NCBI GenBank assembly: GCA_900766795.1
Contig: CAAFWX010000033.1
Span: 1 to 12,658 of the forward strand
Source of the DNA: Oscillospiraceae bacterium
GTDB lineage: Bacteria > Bacillota_A > Clostridia > Oscillospirales > Ruminococcaceae
DNA length: 12,658 bases
Direction of reading: 5' to 3'
Both the position numbers and the translations under genes were made by a program. Of this stretch, positions 6,466-12,658 are shown one piece after another (the first letter of the stretch is position 1; each line of letters starts with the position of its first letter). Under the pieces are notes generated by a model that saw nothing but the letters and a program-made list of their open reading frames with translations, ran no database searches and was not told the DNA's origin.

Positions 6466-7191
6466 TTATTCAGCAGCCTCTTCAGCGGGAACCTCTGCGG
6501 CTTCTGCTGTGCCCTGATTTGCGGAAATGATAGCGTCTGCCATTGCGCCTGCGATAAGCTTTACTGCGCGGATAGCGTCGTCATTGCCGGGGATAACGTA
6601 GTCAATCTCGTCGGGGTCGCAGTTGGTGTCAACGATTGCGACAACGGGGATACCGAGCTTCTTTGCCTCGGAAACTGCAATCTTCTCCTTGCGGGGGTCA
6701 ACAACGAAGAGCGCACCGGGGAGCTTCTTCATGTTCTTGATACCGCCGAGGAACTTCTCAAGCTTCTCAATCTCGAGGTTCAGCTTTACAACTTCCTTCT
6801 TGGGAAGCAGGTCGAAGGTGCCGTCTGTTTCCATGGTGTGGAGCTGCTCAAGTCTTTCAATTCTCTTCTGGATGGTCTTGAAGTTTGTCATCATACCGCC
6901 CAGCCATCTTGCGTTTACATAGTGAGCGCCTGCTCTTACTGCCTCTTCCTTGATGGAATCAGCTGCCTGCTTCTTGGTGCCGACAAAAAGAATCTCCTTG
7001 CCGCTTGCTGCAACCTCGTGTACGAAGTTGTATGCCTCGTCAAGCTTCTTTACGGTCTTCTGCAGGTCGATGATGTAGATACCGTTTCTCTCGGTGAAGA
7101 TGTAGGGAGCCATTTTGGGGTTCCATCTTCTGGTCTGGTGACCAAAGTGTACGCCTGCTTCGAGAAGCTGCTTCATAGATACTACTGCCAT
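6466..7191 (-). CDS. rpsB: 30S ribosomal protein S2
   Basis: S2 is a late-assembling protein of the small ribosomal subunit. The 241-residue protein begins [20 protein letters not shown], followed by [12 protein letters not shown], and has the conserved [15 protein letters not shown] and FVVDPRKE segments in the expected order. The C-terminus is an acidic, alanine- and glutamate-rich tail. The start is ATG at 7189-7191, with AGGAGG ten bases upstream. The frame is open for 50 more codons upstream, but that stretch is leader RNA and does not look like S2 sequence. It is the first gene of the rpsB-tsf operon and has its own promoter. Confidence 0.98.
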   Translation of the reverse strand: MAVVSMKQLLEAGVHFGHQTRRWNPKMAPYIFTERNGIYIIDLQKTVKKLDEAYNFVHEVAASGKEILFVGTKKQAADSIKEEAVRAGAHYVNARWLGGMMTNFKTIQKRIERLEQLHTMETDGTFDLLPKKEVVKLNLEIEKLEKFLGGIKNMKKLPGALFVVDPRKEKIAVSEAKKLGIPVVAIVDTNCDPDEIDYVIPGNDDAIRAVKLIAGAMADAIISANQGTAEAAEVPAEEAAE

Positions 7192-7323
7192 TGTGTTTTT
7201 CCTCCTGAATTTGGTTTGTAAAAAAGTATTTTTTCCTCCACGACGAATCACATTCCCAACGCGAAAGCGCACCACGGAAACGCTGACATCGTGTGCGTAT
7301 TTGTGCATAGTCTGCACATTTAC
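7192..7323 (-). promoter_or_regulatory. Structured 5' leader of rpsB, possible autoregulatory element
   Basis: The predicted leader is about 130 bases. It holds a perfect 5-bp hairpin near the 5' end (GTGCA/TGCAC, 7303-7317) and an imperfect stem pairing CGCACACG (7290-7297) with CGTGGTGCG (7268-7276) with one bulged base. A second GGAGG lies at 7235-7239, upstream of the functional one, without a start codon near it. Ribosomal protein operons are often feedback-regulated through such leaders, but I do not recognise a known S2-binding motif. Confidence 0.35.
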
Positions 7324-7329
7324 CATAAA

Positions 7330-7358
7330 ATTATACCACATTCATCATTCAATTTCAA
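7330..7358 (-). promoter_or_regulatory. Sigma-A promoter of rpsB-tsf
   Basis: On the minus strand TTGAAA (7353-7358) and TATAAT (7330-7335) are 17 bases apart, just downstream of the ylmC-like stop codon. Expected start of transcription is near 7323. Confidence 0.9.
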
Positions 7359-7373
7359 GAGGATTACAAAATA

Positions 7374-7664
7374 TTATTTAAACAAATTTCCAAACAATTT
7401 ACCGCGTCTATTTGTAGAAAACGACGGAATATCACAGGAAACGAGGATTGTATCCTCGCCGATGACCTCGATATCGCACCATCTTATCTGGATATCCTCT
7501 TCCCTGCCGAACAATCCGAAGAATCTTACCCTGCCGAAGATAATCAGCCTGCATATTTTTGCGGTGCAGCTGTCAAATTCAATGTCGTCGGGGAATCCCA
7601 GCCTGCACCCGCTCTTGATATTGATGATTTCCTTGCATTTAATGTCGCTGAAGCTGTAAACCAC
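7374..7664 (-). CDS. YlmC/YmxH-family sporulation protein (PRC-barrel)
   Basis: A 96-residue small beta-rich protein resembling the YlmC/YmxH PRC-barrel family. The order is FSDIKCKEIINIKSGCRLG, then DDIEFD, then RLIIFGRVRFFGLFGREEDI, then IRWCDIEVIGEDTILV, which matches the family as I remember it. The exact biochemical role is unknown; members are linked to sporulation by name and distribution. I chose GTG at 7662-7664, six bases after GAGGTG (7671-7676), because the earlier in-frame GTG at 7671-7673 lies inside that ribosome binding site. A sigma-E-like promoter sits directly upstream. There is no terminator before the rpsB promoter. Confidence 0.82.
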   Translation of the reverse strand: MVYSFSDIKCKEIINIKSGCRLGFPDDIEFDSCTAKICRLIIFGRVRFFGLFGREEDIQIRWCDIEVIGEDTILVSCDIPSFSTNRRGKLFGNLFK

Positions 7665-7687
7665 GCAAATCACCTCACATTGTCAGT

Positions 7688-7716
7688 ATTCTATGACAGC
7701 TTATGAGGAAAAATGC
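7688..7716 (-). promoter_or_regulatory. Putative sigma-E promoter of the ylmC-like gene
   Basis: On the minus strand GCATTTT (7710-7716) and CATAGAAT (7688-7695) are 14 bases apart; each box has one mismatch to the sigma-E consensus GCATATT / CATACAAT. The -10 box and spacer are identical to those before spoIIID at 4084-4112. No convincing sigma-A promoter is present here. Confidence 0.62.
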
Positions 7717-7733
7717 CAAGGTGGGGATTATGC

Positions 7734-8627
7734 TCACATAATCATGGCAAACGCGCCGAGGGTTATAAGCACGGTTGCGGCGGCAGCCGTGAAGCGTGGC
7801 TTCTCGCGCAGAATGACAAACGAAAGCAGCACTGTCAGCGGCAGGCTCAGCTTGTCAACCGCCACTACCGTGCTCATATCGCCATCGCGCAGCGCTCGGA
7901 AATAGCAAAGCCACGAGCCGCCCGTGGCAAGCCCCGAAAGGACGATAAACAGCAAATCCTTCTTGTCAATGCGAAGCGGCGAAAGGCTGCCGTCCTCCGA
8001 TTTTTTTCGTGTCAGCAGCACCACGAGCCAGCTCATGACAAGCACAACAACCGTCCTTAAAGCAGTTGCTGTATTGCTTCCCACCGACACCATGCCAAGC
8101 TTTGCAAGCACGGAGCTTAGCGCCGCGCAAACAGCCGAAGCGACGGCGAAGAACAGCCACCCGCGCGAGGTCTGCTTATCGTCGGTTTCCGCGCGCTTTG
8201 ATTTGTTGGGGATAACACCGCAAAGCAGCCCTGCCGTCATAAGCGCTGCTCCCGCGATTTTCCAAGGAGTAACCGCCTCGTGGAACAGCACAAACGACGC
8301 CAGCACCGTAAGCAGCGCGGAGGATTTGTCAATCGGTGCAACCCTGTTCACGCTGCCAAGCTTGATAGCGTGAAAATAGCACAGCCACGAAGCGCCCGTG
8401 GCAAGCCCCGAGAGCAGAATCCAAACCAAATCGCTCGGGGAATCCCGAAGCAGAGAAAGCTCGCGGTACTCCCCCGTAAGGAATACAAGCATCCACGAAA
8501 ACAGCAGCACAACGCCCGTTCTCACCGCCGTTGCGGTGTTTGAATCGGTGGAGCGCACGCCTATTTTCGCAAGAATGCCGGTCAGCGCGGCAAAAACAGC
8601 CGAGCCTGCCGCAAACAAAATCCACAT
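7734..8627 (-). CDS. EamA/DMT-superfamily transporter with two near-identical repeats
   Basis: A 297-residue integral membrane protein of the drug/metabolite transporter superfamily, about ten membrane segments. It consists of two EamA repeats (about 1-142 and 156-297), unusually similar to each other: both have SNTATA(V/L)RT, LSGLATG(A/G)SWLCYF and a DK(S/L)S motif. Each repeat looks like the roughly 140-residue single-domain proteins of the COG2510 type, so this may be a tandem fusion of such a gene. A hydrophilic linker with KSKRAETDDKQ joins the halves. The start ATG at 8625-8627 has only a weak GAAGATGAT ribosome binding site. Substrate unknown; amino acids or other metabolites are typical for the superfamily. 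A hairpin separates it from the HAD gene upstream. Confidence 0.9.
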   Translation of the reverse strand: MWILFAAGSAVFAALTGILAKIGVRSTDSNTATAVRTGVVLLFSWMLVFLTGEYRELSLLRDSPSDLVWILLSGLATGASWLCYFHAIKLGSVNRVAPIDKSSALLTVLASFVLFHEAVTPWKIAGAALMTAGLLCGVIPNKSKRAETDDKQTSRGWLFFAVASAVCAALSSVLAKLGMVSVGSNTATALRTVVVLVMSWLVVLLTRKKSEDGSLSPLRIDKKDLLFIVLSGLATGGSWLCYFRALRDGDMSTVVAVDKLSLPLTVLLSFVILREKPRFTAAAATVLITLGAFAMIM

Positions 8628-8655
8628 AACATCATCTTCTTTTCAAACACGAACA

Positions 8656-8671
8656 GGGCGGAAACCCGCCC
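8656..8671 (-). terminator. Possible weak terminator after the HAD gene
   Basis: On the minus strand GGGCGG-GTTT-CCGCCC is a perfect 6-bp GC-rich hairpin between the HAD stop and the EamA start. The following tract (TGTTCGTGTTTG) is a poor U-run, so it may only attenuate transcription or protect RNA ends. Confidence 0.4.
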
Positions 8672-8682
8672 CTTGTGCAATA

Positions 8683-9393
8683 TTAATTCAAACGCGAAAG
8701 TACATAATCCGCAGCTTCGGCAATAGTGCCCTGACGAAAAGCGGAATAGTCCTCATTGTTGGGGTTCTCCAGAAACTCTGTCACAAGATACGCGTCCAGC
8801 CCCGCCGCCTTGGCGCACTGCATATCCTCGGAAACATTGTTGCCCACCATAATGCAGTTTTCGGGCTTCTCGCCTATCTTTTTGAGAATTTCAGTGAAAT
8901 AGGACGGATTGGGCTTGCAGAAAGTGCTGTTGTCATAGTGGGTGACAAAGTCGAAATCATCGGGCGAAAGTCCCACCCATGCCATTCGTGTGATAACGCC
9001 GTTCAGCGGAAAAATCGGGTTCGTCGCGAGCACCGTCTTAAACCCAGCCGCCTTAATCCGGTCTATCATCGCCTTGTGGTTTGGCTTGTACTTAAGGCAG
9101 CTTTCCGCTTTACGGAACTCGTTCAGATAAAACTCGTCGCACAGTTCCTTTGCGTCGGGCATGTCAGGGTTCAGCTTGCGGAACATCTCCCAGAATGCAG
9201 CGGAGTTTTCGCGGCTGCCGTCGTTCTTTATCATCATGCCCGTGCCCGCCCATACGGATTTCACCGTGCCCTCGGGCTTGTAGCCTAAGGGAGCAAGCTT
9301 CTTGCAAAGCTCGCTGAAATATATCCTGATGAAGTCCTCCTGCTCAAAGGGAAGCAGCGTTCCGTCAAGGTCAAACATCACCGTTGTCATCAT
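8683..9393 (-). CDS. HAD-family hydrolase
   Basis: A 236-residue haloacid dehalogenase-superfamily protein, probably a small-molecule phosphatase. Motif I is FDLDGTLL with nucleophile D8 and acid/base D10. Motif II is the threonine in LATNP (T124), motif III the lysine in CKPNPSYF (K160), and motif IV is GNNVSED (184-190). An alpha-helical cap occupies about residues 15-95. Motif IV has Asn at 186 where relatives usually have Asp (GND), leaving E189/D190 as the acidic residues. The start ATG at 9391-9393 is six bases after GGGAG; an adjacent ATG (9390) is equally possible. It overlaps the 3' end of the exonuclease gene by 23 bases, so translation is probably coupled. Substrate unknown. Confidence 0.9.
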   Translation of the reverse strand: MMTTVMFDLDGTLLPFEQEDFIRIYFSELCKKLAPLGYKPEGTVKSVWAGTGMMIKNDGSRENSAAFWEMFRKLNPDMPDAKELCDEFYLNEFRKAESCLKYKPNHKAMIDRIKAAGFKTVLATNPIFPLNGVITRMAWVGLSPDDFDFVTHYDNSTFCKPNPSYFTEILKKIGEKPENCIMVGNNVSEDMQCAKAAGLDAYLVTEFLENPNNEDYSAFRQGTIAEAADYVLSRLN

Positions 9394-10315
9394 TTTTTTC
9401 TCCCTTTTTCCTTGCTTCATGCTTCGCACGCGCAATCCTTTGCTTTTCAAGCTTCGCTTCCTGCTGTGCGATTGTTTCGTCGTCCGCGTCATAAATTGAG
9501 CGGCTGACCATGATACTCTCCTTCATCTGCTTTGTCGTGAGCTTTACAAAGAAATTTCCGTGCTCGGGGCAGGAGGCAATGGTGGTTTTCTTGCCGCCGC
9601 CGTAATTGAGCCACTCGCCGTTGCGAAGGATATTATCGCATCTGGGGCAGGAGGCGTCGCGCACTCTTGGGTCATTCAGCATTTTGCGGCAGTTTTCGAC
9701 GTTTGTGATAACGTCCCTGCGAAGCGCGTTCTTAACCTTGGAGGCAAGCTCGGCGTAGTTTGCGAGTCCCTTTTCCATGTCAAGCTTTTTCAGCACTTCA
9801 AAAGTAAACCACGCGTCATTGAATGCGTCGTGCGCCTGCGCGTCAAGCGGTATTTCAAGCCGCGCCGCTGCGTCTGACAGCGACCACTGCTGCCGCTCGC
9901 CGTCCACCTGGTCGTTGTAGATTAGCTGGAGGTTTATGTAATCTGCCCCGTAATCCGAGGGCAGACCGTGAAGCTCAAGATTATCCGCGAGAATGCCGAT
10001 ATCATCAAAGCCCCATGTAATGAAGCGGAAATCCTCGCCGCACCATCTGCGGAAGCGCTCAAACGCATGGGGAAAGGTTTCTCCGAAGCCAAGCTGGGTG
10101 CTGGTGATTCCTGTGATTTTCTGCACATGGCGGTTCATGACCTTATAGTATTTCGGGCGGACATTTATCTTCACCTTGTCGAGAAAATTGAAGTTCTCGT
10201 CGGTCTTGACGGCGCCTATCTGGATAATTTCGCCGCGAAGCAGCACAGGCGACTGCACCATCTGCGTCTTGCCAAGCGCCTGATTCCACTCCATGTCCAT
10301 TATGATATAATTCAC
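9371..10315 (-). CDS. DEDDh 3'-5' exonuclease with C-terminal zinc-ribbon-like segment
   Basis: A 314-residue protein with an N-terminal RNase T/DnaQ-type exonuclease domain (about 1-180). Exo I is DMEW (D7, E9), Exo II is TWGFDDIGIL (D104/D105) and Exo III is AHDAFNDA (H162, D167): a full DEDDh set. It resembles KapD-type exonucleases of Firmicutes. The C-terminal part adds CPRC (223-226) and CPEH (249-252), a possible Zn-binding pair, then a strongly basic tail (about 283-308) that could bind nucleic acid. The start is GTG at 10313-10315, with AAGGAG seven bases upstream. It lies 33 bases downstream of the ABC-F gene and overlaps the HAD gene, so the three form one unit. DNA or RNA specificity cannot be told. 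Confidence 0.9.
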   Translation of the reverse strand: MNYIIMDMEWNQALGKTQMVQSPVLLRGEIIQIGAVKTDENFNFLDKVKINVRPKYYKVMNRHVQKITGITSTQLGFGETFPHAFERFRRWCGEDFRFITWGFDDIGILADNLELHGLPSDYGADYINLQLIYNDQVDGERQQWSLSDAAARLEIPLDAQAHDAFNDAWFTFEVLKKLDMEKGLANYAELASKVKNALRRDVITNVENCRKMLNDPRVRDASCPRCDNILRNGEWLNYGGGKKTTIASCPEHGNFFVKLTTKQMKESIMVSRSIYDADDETIAQQEAKLEKQRIARAKHEARKKGEKNDDNGDV

Positions 10316-10348
10316 AGCACACAGCTCCTTTGCAAATTTCTTGCCGGT

Positions 10349-11962
10349 TTACAGCATGAGAGAACCGCCGATTTTGTCCTTGCGCCACTCGACAAACTCG
10401 TCGTAGCTGCCCATTCTGTCGAGGCAGCCGTTCTCGGTTATCTCAATGATTCTGTTCGCCGCGGTTTCGAGAATCTCGTGGTCGTGGGTTGCGAAAAGGA
10501 TATTTCCCTTGAACTCCGAAAGACCGTTGTTTACGGCGGTAATGCTCTCAAGGTCGAGGTGGTTCGTGGGGCGGTCAAGCATGAGCACGTTGCTCTGGAA
10601 AAGCATCATGCGCGAGAACATGCAGCGCACCTTTTCTCCTCCCGAAAGAACGTTTACAGGCTTGAAAACATCATCTCCGCTGAAGAGCATTCTTCCGAGG
10701 AAGCCGCGCAGATAGCTCTCGGTTTCGTCCTTGGAATACTGCCGCATCCAGTCAAGAATGGAAAGCTGGCAGTCGTTGAAAAACGCGCTGTTGTCGTTCG
10801 GGAAGTAGCTTACCGAGGTGGTGCTTCCCCACTTGAACGAACCCTCGTCCGGCTCTATTTCTTCGTTCAGTATTCTGAACAGCGTTGTTATCGCGATTTC
10901 GTTTGCGCCGACAAAGGCAATCTTGTCGCCCTTGTTGACGGTGAAGCTTACGTTGTTCAGCACCTTAACTCCGTCAACGGTCTTGGAAAGCCCCGATATC
11001 TGAAGAATATCCTTTCCTACCTCGCGCTCGATGTCAAAGCCGATGTAGGGGTATTTTCTCGAGGAAGCGGGCAGCTCCTCAACGGTCAGCTTGTCGATAA
11101 GCTTACGTCTGGAGGTTGCCTGCTTGGACTTGGACTTGTTCGCGGAGAAGCGTGCGATGAAGTTTTGCAGCTCCTTTATCTTCTCCTCAGCGCGCTTGTT
11201 CTGCTGCTTTATCATGCGCTGGATAAGTTGCGAGGACTCGTACCAGAACTCGTAGTTTCCGACGTACATCTTTATCTTGCCGTAGTCGATATCGACGATA
11301 TGGGTGCAGACGTTGTTCAGGAAGTGACGGTCGTGGGATACGACTATCACGGTACCAAAATACTCCGCGAGAAAGTCCTCCAGCCACGCGATTGCGTCAA
11401 CGTCGAGGTGGTTTGTAGGCTCGTCCATGAGGATAATGTCGGGGTTTCCGAAAAGGCACTGCGCGAGAAGCACCTTAACCTTCTCGTTACCCGTAAGGCT
11501 CGACATCTGCTGGTACAAAATCTCCTCGGGAAGTCCTAAGCCCTGAATAAGCTTGGACGCGTCGCTTTCCGCTTCCCAGCCGTTAAGCTCGGCAAACTCG
11601 CCCTCAAGCTGGCTTGCGCGCTCGCCGTCCTCGTCGGAGAAGTCCTCCTTGGCATAGAGCGCGTCCTTTTCCTGCATGATGTCGTAAAGCCGCTTGTTGC
11701 CCATGATTACCGTGTCCTGTACGGTGTACTCGTCGAATGCGTAGTGGTCCTGCTTAAGCACGCTCATGCGAAGCTCGGGCGGCATTGAAACGCTGCCCTT
11801 GGTCGGCTCGAGGTCGCCGCATAGCACTTTCAGGAACGTGGACTTACCAGCGCCGTTTGCGCCGATTACTCCATAGCAGTTGCCCGAGGTGAATTTCAGG
11901 TCAACGTCCTTGAACAGAAGCTGTCCGCCGAAGCTGACGCTTACGTTAGAAACTGTTATCAA
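10349..11962 (-). CDS. ABC-F family ATPase (YkpA/YbiT-like)
   Basis: A 537-residue soluble protein with two ATP-binding domains and no membrane segments, typical of ABC-F proteins that act on ribosomes. Domain 1: Walker A GANGAGKST (34-42), signature LTGNE (156-160), Walker B IILMDEP (176-182), switch H210. A lysine/arginine-rich helical linker (about 240-300) corresponds to the segment that reaches into the ribosome in known members. Domain 2: Walker A is degenerate (GANEIAITTL, 352-361), signature LSGGE (439-443) is intact, Walker B reads LMLDRP (460-465) with Arg where catalytic Glu is expected, switch H493. The start is TTG, fixed by an in-frame TAA directly before it; GGAG lies nine bases upstream. 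First gene before exonuclease and HAD. Substrate or antibiotic link unknown. Confidence 0.93.
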   Translation of the reverse strand: MITVSNVSVSFGGQLLFKDVDLKFTSGNCYGVIGANGAGKSTFLKVLCGDLEPTKGSVSMPPELRMSVLKQDHYAFDEYTVQDTVIMGNKRLYDIMQEKDALYAKEDFSDEDGERASQLEGEFAELNGWEAESDASKLIQGLGLPEEILYQQMSSLTGNEKVKVLLAQCLFGNPDIILMDEPTNHLDVDAIAWLEDFLAEYFGTVIVVSHDRHFLNNVCTHIVDIDYGKIKMYVGNYEFWYESSQLIQRMIKQQNKRAEEKIKELQNFIARFSANKSKSKQATSRRKLIDKLTVEELPASSRKYPYIGFDIEREVGKDILQISGLSKTVDGVKVLNNVSFTVNKGDKIAFVGANEIAITTLFRILNEEIEPDEGSFKWGSTTSVSYFPNDNSAFFNDCQLSILDWMRQYSKDETESYLRGFLGRMLFSGDDVFKPVNVLSGGEKVRCMFSRMMLFQSNVLMLDRPTNHLDLESITAVNNGLSEFKGNILFATHDHEILETAANRIIEITENGCLDRMGSYDEFVEWRKDKIGGSLML

Positions 11963-12006
11963 TTAGTCGTACTCCTTTGTTTTATTATATTATGTCTGTA
12001 ATGCGG

Positions 12007-12048
12007 GCAGCGCCATAGGCAACCCTTTCGGTCGGTTTCAGGCGCAGC
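12007..12048 (-). other. Inverted repeat in the gap between metY and the ABC-F gene
   Basis: GCTGCGCC and GGCGCTGC (8-base arms, one mismatch) enclose 26 bases in which AACC and GGTT can pair again. No U-tract follows, so it is not a standard terminator. TATAAT (11984-11989) lies between it and the ABC-F ribosome binding site, but with no matching -35. It could be a leader structure or an RNA-end barrier. Confidence 0.3.
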
Positions 12049-12061
12049 GTTCCGCAAAAAA

Positions 12062-12658
12062 TCAGATGTTAGCGAATGCCTGCTCGAGGTCGGCGATAAT
12101 ATCGTCAACGTTCTCAAGTCCAACGGATAGTCTGATAAGACCGCCGTCAATTCCCGCTGCAACAAGCTGCTCGTCGGTCAGCTGTCTGTGGGTTGCGGAT
12201 GCAGGGTGAAGCACGCAGGTGCGAATGTCCGCAACATGCACCTCGTTGGAAGCAAGCTTAAGGCTGTCCATGAACTTAACCGCAACGCTTCTGCCGCCCT
12301 TTATAGAAAAGCTGATTACGCCGCTTGTGCCGTTGGGCAGGTACTTCTTCGCAAGATCGTGACCCTTGCTGCCCTCCAGCGCGGGATAGGTAACGAACGC
12401 AGCCTTGCCCGTGCTCTGAATGTACTTTGCAACCGTCAGAGCGTTCTTGCAGTACTGCGGCATTCTTACTGCCAGCGTTTCCAGACCGAGGTTCAGCAGG
12501 AACGAGCTGTGAGCGGCGGGATAGCAGCCGAAATCTCTCATAAGCTGCATTCTTGCCTTTGTGATGTAGGGTGCGGCAGCGTAATCTCTGGTGTATACAA
12601 TGCCGTGGTAGCTTTCGTCAGGCTCGGTCATGCAGGGGAACTTGCCGTTTGTCCAGTC
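12062..12658 (-). CDS. metY: O-acetylhomoserine sulfhydrylase (MetY-like), C-terminal part
   Basis: The last 198 residues of a PLP-dependent Cys/Met-metabolism enzyme; the gene enters from the right edge, so the start and the PLP-binding lysine are not visible. The visible part begins DWTNGKFPCMTEPDESYHG, typical of O-acetylhomoserine aminocarboxypropyltransferase, and continues with SSFLLNLGLETLAVRM, GVISFSIKGG, HPASATHRQL and a C-terminal IRLSVGLENVDDIIADL. The enzyme makes homocysteine (or methionine) from O-acetylhomoserine and sulfide (or methanethiol). HPASATHRQLT near the C-terminus is the conserved segment of this group. The internal ATG at 12631 is not the start, because family sequence continues upstream of it to the edge. 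About 100 bases separate it from the ABC-F gene. Confidence 0.93.
   Translation of the reverse strand, partial: DWTNGKFPCMTEPDESYHGIVYTRDYAAAPYITKARMQLMRDFGCYPAAHSSFLLNLGLETLAVRMPQYCKNALTVAKYIQSTGKAAFVTYPALEGSKGHDLAKKYLPNGTSGVISFSIKGGRSVAVKFMDSLKLASNEVHVADIRTCVLHPASATHRQLTDEQLVAAGIDGGLIRLSVGLENVDDIIADLEQAFANI

Noticed and set aside
7192..7341. 50-codon N-terminal extension of rpsB
   Set aside because: It covers the leader and part of the promoter region, does not resemble S2, and the ATG at 7191 has an excellent ribosome binding site.
7717..7750. Inverted repeat ATTATG-TGAG-CATAAT around the EamA stop codon as a terminator
   Set aside because: The stem is short and AT-rich, the outer GCCA/TGGC pairing is distant, and the T-run overlaps the putative -35 box of the next promoter.
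9394..9492. 33-codon N-terminal extension of the HAD hydrolase
   Set aside because: It is highly basic, lies inside the exonuclease coding region, and would precede the canonical HAD start just before the DLDGT motif.
9968..11539. 523-codon open frame on the plus strand
   Set aside because: It lies antisense to the well-supported ABC-F and exonuclease genes, shows no recognisable domain, and reflects their codon usage.
11963..12000. TATAAT-like sequence before the ABC-F gene as a promoter
   Set aside because: No -35 box is found at 16-18 bases, and the start of transcription would fall inside the ribosome binding site.

Overview
The window looks like a chromosomal segment of an endospore-forming, low-to-mid GC Firmicute, most likely a gut clostridium of the Oscillospiraceae/Ruminococcus type. 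The evidence is a SpoIIID regulator, a YlmC/YmxH-type sporulation protein, strong GGAGG ribosome binding sites, consensus sigma-A promoters with 17-base spacers, an FMN riboswitch in front of an ECF-type riboflavin transporter, and a secreted protein ending in a variant sortase-type anchor. No mobile element, CRISPR array, tRNA or rRNA is visible. All genes except spoIIID lie on the minus strand, so the layout below follows transcription from high to low coordinates.

12658-7734: the 3' part of an O-acetylhomoserine sulfhydrylase gene (methionine synthesis; start outside the window), then an ABC-F ATPase, a DEDDh exonuclease with a C-terminal zinc-ribbon-like segment, a HAD-family hydrolase overlapping it by 23 bases, and a two-repeat EamA-type transporter. 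The ABC-F, exonuclease and HAD genes are close enough to form one transcription unit.

7716-5451: a YlmC/YmxH-like sporulation gene with a sigma-E-like promoter, then the rpsB-tsf translation operon (ribosomal protein S2 and EF-Ts) with its own strong promoter, a structured leader of about 130 bases and a strong terminator.

5422-4548: a single-gene unit with its own promoter and terminator, encoding a secreted wall- or membrane-anchored protein of unknown function.

4498-4019: spoIIID on the plus strand, divergent from the next minus-strand unit. Its sigma-E-like promoter has the same -10 box (CATAGAAT) and the same 14-base spacer as the ylmC-like gene. This suggests both are switched on in the mother cell during sporulation.

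4047-1063: a three-gene unit from a perfect-consensus sigma-A promoter: a PLP enzyme of the methionine gamma-lyase/'aluminum resistance' family, an unrecognised 256-residue protein, and a YicC/YloC-family endoribonuclease. The genes are 11-12 bases apart.

1048-1: a perfect-consensus promoter, a hairpin at the predicted 5' end, an FMN riboswitch, a terminator hairpin, ribU (riboflavin uptake) and the start of a DUF5662 gene. The last gene probably shares the FMN-controlled transcript.

I found no clear undescribed system. The observations most worth checking are the ABC-F protein whose degenerate residues all fall in one of its two composite ATP sites, the shared sporulation promoter pattern, and the DUF5662 gene under apparent FMN control. 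All motif and promoter calls come from reading the sequence; no database search or folding program was used.
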